A stretch of 64,000 nucleotides of DNA from Zoroaster sp. YZ-2022 (lineage: Eukaryota > Echinodermata > Asteroidea > Forcipulatida > Zoroasteridae): positions 8,795,500 to 8,859,499 of the forward strand of contig CM055835.1 in NCBI GenBank assembly GCA_029582265.1, written 5' to 3'. A program made the position numbers and the translations under genes. The notes under the pieces are model-generated. The model made no database searches and was not told the origin of the DNA. It saw only the letters and a list, made by a program, of their open reading frames with translations. Shown here one piece after another: positions 21,654 to 33,600 of the stretch (position 1 is its first letter; each line of letters starts with the position of its first letter).

Positions 21654-24600
21654 ATGGCGGGCACTGAGAGATTAAGAACAGACGTTACATCTTCCGAGAA
21701 AGACAAAGTCGAACAACATGTCGAAGAGGAAATTGTGCACGAAATCGTATCTCCTGAACAGCCATGGGAACTCGATGCCGACGAAACCATGGACGTGCCC
21801 GAAGTCGAAGATGAAAGACAGGCACCGGACGATGGGCATGACGGGGACGAGGACGAGGACGAGTCGTACAGCCGGGATCATGGGGATGGCCAGCATGGAG
21901 TGTTTTTTCTCGATAGCGAGGAAGATGTCAAGGAAAAAGTGTCAGAATTTGAGCAGAACACAGGCACGCATTTCATTATGCTGAAAAAGGAAAAGGGCTA
22001 TACCCAAACTGGTAAGGGATTTTTTAAACAGCATGCAATTGATTAATTTTATTTTGATAATAATTGATGATCATGATGGCCCTCTTTCCCTGACTGTTTC
22101 AGCTTCACTTTCAACAATCATGGTACATGTATTTGAAACATGAAGGAAGGAACACAGACACAGTAAATATATTAATGGAAGTGTGTAGAATACAACCGCC
22201 ACTTATGCTAGGCAGTTTCATGAAAATTTGAAGTTGCTTGAATGCTTTTAAATGGCATATCACTGGATAGAGCAAAAAATTAGAAAGAAAATGAGGGGTC
22301 AACATGGTCAATGGTCATGATAGGTTAACCCTATGCAAAGTTACGAATTTTTGTTGTTTTAAATATTTGGTCAAATCGCCGATAGCGGTGATTTATTTTT
22401 TTATTTGCCGTCGGGTCATTTTGCGCAAGTTGCACTGTTTTTGCGCCAACGTTACAGTTGGCATCGACTGACCAATTTAGATAACCACGATTTGTAATAT
22501 CCATTTATCGACACTAGAAGTGACTACATCCGTAGACTCCCCTTTATATTAGTATTTTACCATGAAAGTTGGACAAGAAAATCGTAAAAACTTACCGAAA
22601 TAAACCCTTTCACGGTAATATGCGCCATGTTTTTGACGGGGCAAAATTGTTTATTTCGAACATTCATTGCCGTCTGCGACCTAGTGCTCGAACTTCACGC
22701 ACGCGTCTGGAATGTACGTGAAGTTCGAGCGCTGGGTCGCAGACGGCAACGAGTGTTCGAAATAAACAATTTTGCCCCGTCAAAAACATGGCGCATATTA
22801 CCGTGAAAGGGTTTATTCAGTTGCCTGTATTTCCATAACTAAAGGTTTCCCGCCGCTGATTTTTTTTTAATGACTGCATAATTTAGTGCTCATAAAATGG
22901 CGTCCAGGAAAACATTGAAGCCTCAGGCCTCATCAGCGTAACCAGGCGCTAGCGATATTGCGCCTATGCATTTTCACACGTACTATCAGGCGCGTCAACG
23001 AACTTAAAGTGTGTCCTCTGTCATCGTTTAAGGAAAATGTGTGATATTTGTCATAATTTTGATAGAAAAGTGGCGGTTGTATTCGACATTCTTTCCTACT
23101 GTATATGATGTTAATCATGGAGGAAGGAAATTCCTTCCTCCATGATATAATTAATAAAATTTTCAAGTGGAAGTGTGCAGATGTGATTGACAATGTGTCA
23201 GTGGTCTAAAGGTTGTCCCTTGGCCTTGTGTTTTGTGCTGCATGTCATTTTAACAAAACATTTGGCATGTTCTGAAATAAGTGAAAGGGAATGTGCACCA
23301 TAACATTATGATTATGAAAATGTCATACAGTCTCTTAAATTACAAACACAAACCTACAAACTTTGCAACATTGTTGATACACTGGTAACTTGTCATGACA
23401 TGTTTACTATCTTGTAGACTACAATAATCTTGGCCTAAAATTCAAAGGTCCATGCTGCACCGTGCCGATCACAAGTCCGTGGATGTTGACGTGTGGGTAA
23501 GGATCCAGCAGGTCCGTGCCGCACAAGTGGTACTAGGGCCTTGGCCTACCTAAATCATAATTTACAGATGTTTTTACTTGAACCGACTGAATAGTATGAA
23601 TAGGGGGTCGCTATTGTATTTATCCTGTTGGTCAGTACGTAATACATGAGCGCATTGGTAATACGCGCATTCTTTTCGCCACTTCTTTTCGCTGGCATAC
23701 AGTTGTGTGTAATTTAACCTATATTCCTTGATTTTAAACATTCAAAAGCAATTCTTGAGTCAGAAATTGTTTTTGTTATTAAGATTTTGAGTATCTACAA
23801 CACGCATGTTTAAGGCTAGTCCCAAGATTCCTAATTTCTTAAAGTAAATCCTTTAAAAAAATGGTGGTCAATGCATTTCCTATGGGCTTCTGATGATCGT
23901 TGGAGCCAGCACATGCGAAGTAGATAGTTTCATTTGGCTTACCATGGATACTGTACAATAATTTTTGACGTACATGTACAGTTCAAGTTAACAATACAAT
24001 ACAATGAAGTGCAGTGTGCATACAATGTACATGTACTACATCAGTGGTGCACCCAAGGGGGGGGGGGGGTGGGTTCTAGCCCCCCCCCCCAAAGGCCAGG
24101 GAAAGAGAGTAAAATCTGACCCATAGTCCTGTCTACAGAGGAGTTCGGCAGGGAGTAGTGCAGTGGTACAAGGGATGGGGGCTCAGGAGACTCAAGCTCC
24201 CCTCTAAAATTTTCCATTTACTTGTATTCCACTCACTATTTTTTTCAGTGTTGCGTATGCATGTGCATGTGAGCTTGAAGTGCCACCAGTATATACATGT
24301 ATAACAAGCATTTTTAGACATTCTCCTCCCCCCCCCCCCACCATGGTGCACCCTGATCAGGGAGCAGCTTTACTTAATTTTATTTTCATTTTCTGTTCTC
24401 CGTGTCTGTTGTTGAGGTCGTTGACTGTTGTTGAGGTTACTCATAAATGTTTTTCAGAATTTAAAAATGTCTGCATTATAATCAACTCCTTTCCAGTTTG
24501 TACACAATGGCCCAGGATCAGGTTTTAATTTACAAAGTTTTAATTTAAAAAACATGGTAAATGCAAACAAGTGAATATGTTTTGTAAGCACAGCCCTAAG

Positions 24601-27600
24601 AAAAAGACATTATCTCAGCAGAGTTATCTTCTTGTCAAATGATGCTGTTGATGTCTTCAAGATGGCCAAAATAGTCAAACTCATAAAGAGCCGGCCTGAG
24701 TAGTGAGCCAACCTGATGAGCAAGAATTTGGCATTAATGACATGTCCATATCTTTAGAATGACGATGCAATCACTGACTGAGAATCTGTTGTCTCCCTTT
24801 TACTACACAGCCGAGGGGATGACATTGGCTTCAGACAGCATCAGGCAGGCTCATTCCAGTGCAGAGACAGCCGAGGAGTTTGGCTGCGATGAGTGTGACA
24901 TGGTGTACAAGAATTACAAGTCTCTCTGGCAGCACAAACGAGACAACCACCAAGACAAACTGAGCTGTGGCTACTGCGAATACGTGTCGTCGCGCATGTA
25001 CAACATCAAGCAGCACCGTAAGCGAAGACACCCTAATATGCCGGATCCATTTGACCCGAATGTCGGCGATTTATTCCAGAGTGTTTACACGGACGATCCT
25101 AGATTTGAGTATCAACCGGAAGAAGTTGATGGTGGAGAGCTTCCACCAAAGATATCTCGCAAGAATGTCACTTATGTAGAGGTGGAGGATATAGCAGGAA
25201 ATCCCCCCATGCCATCAACTTTACTGCAAGGAAACAAAGAAGAAAGAGAGATGCCCCCCACAAAGAGTAGTGTCCCCACTACAGCATATCCAGTGGGTTT
25301 AACCACCTCAAGGGAAGCTTTCCACCATTCAGGATTGCAGGGAAGACAGCCACTGGTTAGCAGGTGTCAAGATCAATTGACTCTTATCAGATCGGAGGGC
25401 ACTCCCTTGTCAACATCATCAGCTCTCCCCAGAATCACAAGTGTCACTGGTAGTTCGTTGCTGAACACCCATCCCAACAGTGCACCAATCTCTCCTCAGG
25501 AAAATCTCACCAGAATGCAACCCTCTGCTGGCTCTAACAGAGAATCAACGTCGTATCGTGTAGCGCAAGTTAACAATCTCAGGAACAGTAGAGAAAGCCA
25601 GGAGGAAATTCATCAAAGGGATGAAACGTCCCATAATAACAGCCCAAGGGCCACACATGTGCTTGGACACCATCAGCAGCCACACGCAACGATTTCATCA
25701 CTAAGAGAAGAGAACAGCAGTCCGTCCCTGCCATCATCACTGAGAACTGCTCGAGCGACCATTCATCTCAACCCAAGACAAGAAACTGTACCCAGAGGAG
25801 CGACCTCCTTGAGCACATTAAATAATATCCTAAGCAGGCAGAACAAGGTGCCGACGTCAGTGCCAATAAACAGTCACAGCGATAAGCAAAAGGATCAGCA
25901 TAATCAGAGGTTTTGCACCGTGTCACCAGGAAGGTCATTTTCCAACACCGTTTCCGTGGATGGACAGAGAATTGGTGCAAGTGCCACCAGAGAAATAAGA
26001 CAAATTCAAACTACATGTATCCCCCCCAGACGGACATTTTCTCCACAGGGTGGCGCATCTTCGTTGAGCCCCCCAGCGGAACCAACCAGGGCGAGGAAAC
26101 CCGCCGCCAGTCACACCCAAGACAAACAAACTCCACCAAGCACAAAGTTACCTGTACAGAGAACAGTCACAGGGATGATAGAGGAGCACAGTCGAGGGGT
26201 GGGCCTGACTGATTTTAAGAGTCTTTTAAAAAATTTCCGGGTGAGGTCGATCACGGAGCGTGTTGTCCACCCGGACGGGACAAGATATGAGATTCAGATT
26301 GATGGAGAAGAAACTGATGAATGATCTTTACAATGAACATTAAATTTTAAATAGGTTGCCATAGTTATTTGAAACATACATGTACATATGATTTTTAATA
26401 AATATGTGTATGAAAAGGAATAACCTTGTCTCATGTATGTTAAACATTTAAGCAAGTTTTTTTTGTAAACATGAGCACTTTAAGGAAATAAAAAATATTA
26501 AAACCTTCAAAGATGTGAACAAAATAATGATCCAGAACAAATGAAATTGAAATTGAAATTTGTAACCTGGGTGCAAAATTGAGGGTTGTAAACTGATAAT
26601 GGTATCCCATTGGAAAACCTCAGTATTTTCATTCAATCAAAATACGGTTCAAGATATAACTTTTAAATACAATACAATACATTTCAATAAAACTTAATCA
26701 AATCACATTGTGGAAAATTTCACACGTACATGTAGCTCAGATCGGTCCCTCTTTGATTTTAAAGATTTAAATCACAAATTATATAAACCGTTTAGATCAC
26801 GACGGACCATATCATTCATGGATGTAGCAATGTTTGCTGTGTTGGGGAAACATTGACCCAAATTTCCTGGGAAACCAAATTGACTCTAAGGCTACTGGAG
26901 ACAAGTTACTTAGGGCAACTTCATGTAATTCATTTTGCACCCCAATACTATAAAGGCAATAAAAGTTTGTTGCATGGTCTTTACTGCAGGTTAATGACTG
27001 GTTTTGGGTGTGGTCACGGGCAATAAGGACCGAACCGAAGGCTCAAAACCGGTCATTATCCTGCAGTAAAGACCAAGCGTAAAACTTTTATTTCCATTTA
27101 TAAATGCCCGTATCGATTTGGTTTTCGAAATGTAAACAAATTGTAATGTTTGTGAATAAAGCCAAAAATTCACATTTTCAGGACACAAAACACTCGAGTC
27201 AACGTGATGCAAAATAATATTATGAACATATTACAGTTGCCGAATATTCATTAATTATAAATTATGTATATAATATACACATAACACTAATTAACAATAT
27301 AACATTACAAGTGATGTTACGTATCTGCTACCTGTATATATAGTATATGGACTTGTCAGTTACATTTACGCTTTTCACAAAAAAAAAATTAATTTGGATG
27401 AACACTGCGCAAAGAAACATTACACATGTATAGTGTAGCATGGCAGATCCAGCAGTAATATATTTTAGCACATTTGACTTTTAAAATTAATGCTAATATT
27501 GAAATTTAAATTGCACTTAAAATCATTCAGGGTGCACCCCACCAAACCATGTCGTCAAGTGTCAGTAATTGTTTGTATGCTCTCAAATTTTCCTCTGTAA

Positions 27601-30600
27601 AGAAAATGTTCAGAGCTACATGTATGCAATTGATTATTTGGGGAAATATGGCCTGAAATAATGACTGTTGGAATTGGAATTCAGGTTTTGAGTGTTTTGG
27701 ACAAATGAACCTGTACAAAAGTGACCCTGCATGCTACTGTCAAGTGGAGGGAGATTTTTCAGAAATTATTTTGAAATTCGAGAGACGTTGGTTTTCTTCC
27801 TGAGGGATTGCATACATAGGAATATCTGTGGGCCTACAGTCTTGCCAAGAATAATAGTAATTAAAGATCCGATAAATAACATTTAAAAATGGTTCCCTTT
27901 GAGAGTTTATTTTATAGTGGGATGTATCCTTCAGGTTGTACTACATTATATGAATTGATACAAAATTGTTTTTACTGGGATTTATAAATTAATACCAGGT
28001 CAAGAGGTAATGTATGTGCATATGTTTTAATACTTCCAAAGTAAGATAGAAAGTGTTTAGATATGTGTAACTTTGACAGTAATTTTATATAATGTATGTG
28101 ACGAAAATACTTCAAACTATTTATTTCTTAGTGCCTGTAAGAGACTTTTTAATTTAGATTTTTTATAGATTGGTGAAATTCTTGCGTTGGGAGATAAACG
28201 ATGTAGGGCAAAATTAAATCGATTGTTTATCTCCCGATGCAAGAATTTCACCAATCTATATATATCGCGGAACCCACTGCTATATAGGATTCTAGCCGGC
28301 CAATCATCATCGGGCAAGCTCGGTGGTCGAGAGGTTAATACGTCTGCACTAGTAAGCAGGAGGTCGTGGGTTCGAATCCCGCCCGAGTCGCCTGTGTAGT
28401 TTTTTCACAGACACTCGGAAAGCACTGAGCATACAGTGCTATACACACGTCGGTGTAGGGCAAAATTAAATCAATTAGATTTTTTACTTTGTTTAGTTTG
28501 CTTATTTAAAGAGTACAACATTTGTAATAACCTGATTTGCAAAATTGCTGAATTAGACAAAAGCTAACTTGATGTAAAGTAGGGTTAAGAAGGTTAGTGA
28601 TAACAATATTCATTTACACGTATACATGGTCTGTGTCAAAACGTGTAAACAGAACATGCCTAGCCTAATGTGAAGTTAGTAATGGTACCAATCATACTGA
28701 ACAATTATTCTCTCTGAACTGTGCGCAATTCTTTACTAAAATTGTGCATGCTTTTCTCATGATTTTCTCATGATTTTCTCATGATTTAGACTCTGCATTG
28801 AGTTAAAACATAGTATAATGTACGTACTTAAGTGTAACTTGATTTAAAGAAACTAAGCATACTACAGTGTATATCCCATGCTGAATTTTTGCCGGCAATA
28901 CCAGTGTTGTTACCTTAACTATCAGGCCCAATCAAAGGTTTTACTGCATACTAAAATGAGTAAATCGTGTCACTTTTTTTTGTCAGAAAATGTCAGTTGA
29001 TGAAATTTCAAAATTTTAACACTCCTACACATGGAGGCCACTCCGATCTACTAAATTCTGTTCTTAAGCAACCTTCAGTACATACAAGCCTGCTGACCTT
29101 TCCAAGTAATCTTACAAAATCAACCTTGTGCCACCCAAGGCCACTGTAAATGTTTGAACATATTAGTAATGTTTGAACATATTAGTATGGCCTGCAATGT
29201 ATCAATGGGAGACCACCTTAAGCCTCAGTCACACATTCAGGATTTTTACTGCCGTCCTTGATAGGACCATTCCCGATTAAAATTTGTCAAAAGTCTGATC
29301 AAGATCCTGTGATTCGTGGCGGGAAATTCACAAATTTGTAAAAACATTTATTTAATCACGACAACAATCAGATATTGTTCAGGAAGCGTCCCGATTCAGC
29401 CGTTTCCAGCCGAATTCGTCCCGATTCTCCCGTTCTCAATCCGAATCTGATCCGATTTGTATCTTCAGCATGGTAAAAAACGACCGAATCTGTCCCGACA
29501 GCGTCCCGATTCTCCCGAATGCGATCCGACAGAGATCAGACAGTGACCGGACAGTGAACCGACGCTGACGGAAGACATCCGTTAGAAAACCGTTAGTCAC
29601 GTGATAGTCCGGTCCTAAAAGAATCGTGCGAAACGGCGGATTCTCACTCCAAATCATGACCGTTCATCACGACAGCGTCCCGATCCACATGACACCGTCC
29701 AGACAACACAGGACATTGTTACGATTTTGATCCGATACAGCAGAATCTGTCACGACATAGTCACGATTGTAATCCGACTAGACAAAATTGGCTGAGTTTC
29801 CCGAATGTTACGGGACGCACCTACTGTCGGGAGTGCTTGGCCGACCTCTCTGGACCTTTCCCGATCCGTAGGACTCTGTTACGAACGTATACAACTGCGT
29901 TCAGACAATGATAGGACATTCCAGATCATTGAGGATAGTAATCCGACTTTTTCACTTTTCGTGTCGTAGCGCTGTCTGATCTCAAACGGGAGCCATAATC
30001 GGCACTGTGTGAACGCCGCATTACCCTGCAATCTCAGTGGTGTGACAGTGCACAGAAGGGTAATCATAGGAGGCCACTGGCAACAGCTAATAATGGCTTG
30101 GAGTGGCCTGAATGGGTTGTTTCAAAAATTGCACTGATTGTAGGAGGGTTTTAATTGGGGACAGCCGAGGTTGCCCCCAAGTAAAATACATTACTTGGAC
30201 CTAATTAAAATTGATCAGCCTTCTGTTCGTCCAATTTTTTGGGGCAATACAAATTTTGACCCAAATAAAGGAAAGTATTTACCCACCTATATATACCCAC
30301 CCTATTTTTTAAAATGTAAATAGGACATATAGATCTGTATTATTTTGTTTGGTCAAATCAATAAAGAGGAAAACATGATAAATTGATGTTGTACTTGTTT
30401 TGCGATAGTGTGTTCCACGTGGCCATCAAAACTGAGCAGACACATTAAAACCCTCCTACAATCGGTGCAATTTTTGAAACAACCCATTCAGGCCACTCCA
30501 AGCCATTAGCTGTTGCCAGTAGCCTCCTATGGTTACCTTTCTGTGCACTGTCACACCACTGAGATTGCAGGGTAAAGTGGTCTCCCATTGATACATTGCA

Positions 30601-33600
30601 GGCCATACTAATATGTTCAAACATTTACAGTGGCCTTGGGTGGCACACAGTTGATTTTGTAAGATTACTTGGAAAGGACAGCAGTCTTGTACTGTACATG
30701 TATGTACTGAAGGTTGCTAAAGAACAGAATTTAGTGGATCGGAGTGGCCTCTATGTAGAGGCACACATTTACATTTGTTATACCCTCATGTTGAATCGGC
30801 ATGTCTGGCAATATAGTATGATCTGAGGCATGAATGTAAATGCTTTGTAGCTGGACAATCATTACAACTTTGGGTGTAAGTAATGAGGGATGCTCAGAAA
30901 AATGCGTGTATTGGGAACATGTCAAGTGAGCGCCACAGACTACTGCACCATTGTATGACTAAACACGTGGCTCTCAAAATAAATATGCATGATGAATGTT
31001 TGCTGTGAATGCAATTATGTTGACATTTGGCTTGCATGCCGATCATTGTAATATATTTACTGAACAGAATCTGAAAAAATCTGAGTAAATTTAGGCGCCG
31101 AGAATATGCCCTATTGTTTAAGTTTCAAGAGTGGTACTTTAGGTAGTGTTGTACAAGTACACTTGAGGGTTTTATCTTTTTGTCTTATCTTGTTTACACT
31201 GCCTTGATGATGTTGCATGAGTCCTTGAGCAAGATACTTAACTTCAGTTACTCCTCTCCATTACAATCCGTGCCAGTATTCTAGAGACACATGCACATTA
31301 TGTAGGTTGTAGCCTCCATGCAGACTAGGTTTAGGCCATAATAGAAATGTTGGAGTCCATTCAGAAAAAAATATTAAAAATTTCATGCTCAAAATGTCTA
31401 TTGAAAAACTTTCTTTAATAAGAGCCTTGACTGGAATTTGCTAGTCCAAAAGAGGAATGGCCGTTGCGATTCTCACTTTGGAATCATGTAGAAGTTATTC
31501 TAACCTGGAATATGCCCCCACGCCTGTTGTAGACCATCATATACACCTCCCCTCCACCCGTCTCACCGTTGAAATCAGCTATGCATACATGTATAAGACA
31601 AGTGTGTATCAGCACTGGTATGTCATTTGTTTGTTTTTTAATTTAAAAATAATTCACATTTTTGGTGAAATGCCTATAATTGCATATAAACCTACCTTAT
31701 TTTGTTGCGTGGTTTACAAAAAGATTTTTTTTCCTTCAAATTTTCAACATTCAGTCTCACATTTAAAAAGAAAGTTAGCATTTCTGACGAAATAAATTCA
31801 CAGGATGTTTGGTACTAAATACTAGGCCCCTATTACGATTGTAAATCCAAGGAAACTATTACATAATAATTCAAAACTTGTTATTTTTGGGGCCTTTACC
31901 AATAGTGTACACTGCCTTTAAAGCTTGGACAGGTGAAATACATGGACTGCCATGGCCGAGCGGTTTAGTGCATCGGACTTGTGTTCTGATGGCCTCGTCG
32001 TCAGAATGTGGGTTCGCATCCTGGTCGCGACCATGGTGCTTGTGTCCCTGAGCAAGACACTTAACTACAATTGCTTCTCTTCACCCAGGAGTATAAATGG
32101 GGACCTGTGATAGCAGGGATGGTAATTGTGTTTGATTTAGCTTGTTATGCTACACATTTGGCAGCATGGGCTGCATACTCCCCAGGTAGTTGAGATGGTT
32201 CTAGGAATGATATAACTGGCCCGATGACCGGGGTAATAATGTCCATGCACCATGAGCATCAAACATGGCAGATACCGGTGCAATATAAGTGTCCATTATT
32301 ATTATTATTTACATCACACGCTGTAAATTACAAAGACTCGTAATGTAGCTAAAATCAGTACGTGTTACAATTTTATCTCCACAATTGCCCACATCTCATA
32401 GAATGGAAAGTCAAAAGGCTGAGCTGGTCCCAGAAGTCCACCAACACTGTTCCCATCCCATTCGACGGCACACCGTTTATGTACCTAGGCCAGGTCATTC
32501 TCAGCTGTCATCACGGAAAAGACAAGAACCTTGGCATTAAGAAGAAATATCGGGAAAAGGTTGCATTGGTAAGAAGAAAGAGTCATGCTTATGTAGAAGG
32601 CATGCAATTTTACAGGGGTCACAGAGGTCACTGCCTCCTTTGCCTTGATCTTGGCCTCTGTGCCCCTTACAAATGTTCTAAACAGACATTCTGATAATTA
32701 TTCTAATGAAACATGCCCTTTAATGCAAAATTGCAGTTATAATGCATCTATAATGATGCATACATGATAGTGTACTGAAAGACGGCTGAAAGACGATTAA
32801 TATATGATTAATATATGTCAGTATGAGGAAAGTTAGCTTATTTTGTGTGATCACTTGTGGATACCTTACTTGCATGTATAATGACACATACATGATAGAG
32901 TACTGAAAGATGGCTGAAAACCAGACTGTTAATATTTCAGTATGCGGAAAGGTTGCTTGTTTTGTGTGATCACTTGTGGATACATTGCTTGTGATACATA
33001 ACATGGTAGTGTGTTGAAAGACAGCTGAAAGATGGTTAATCTTTCAGACTATGCGGAAAGGTATATTTGAGGGTGATTACCCATGCTTACACGGTTACTG
33101 TAGCTCTCCGCCACTTAAACATGGTAGGCAACATACTGAAATGTGACCTAAGCAAATGGAAATTTCAGCATTTGCCATCTGTACTGAAAACATGCGGAAA
33201 GGCGTACTGAATTTGTTCTTAAAGGTGATGGAAATGAATGGTGTATTTCAGTGATCGAACCATGCTGAAATATTCCTGAAATGTTTTGTTTAAAATGTTT
33301 CCGCATGCTGGATACATTACGGAAATAATCTAAGTTGTTTCAGAAATTTTTACGTAGCTGTACACGCGGATAGATTAGTCAGTCATGCGGAAACACATAA
33401 TTTTTAATTTCCGTAATGTATCAGCTTTCGTAAACTATTCTTAAATTCCTCTTTTCGTGCTGTGAAAGCAGTTACATATGACAAATTTGCATTTTTTCCC
33501 CCTGACTTGGTGATGTCAACGGGCAATGAACCACAGTTTCTTTTGTTATACATGGTTTTGATAATTAGCTTGGCTCTATTATTCCATTTCCACACAATAA

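Noticed and set aside
28317..28392. Functional tRNA gene
   Set aside because: Eight-base anticodon loop, imperfect acceptor stem and a SINE-like tail.
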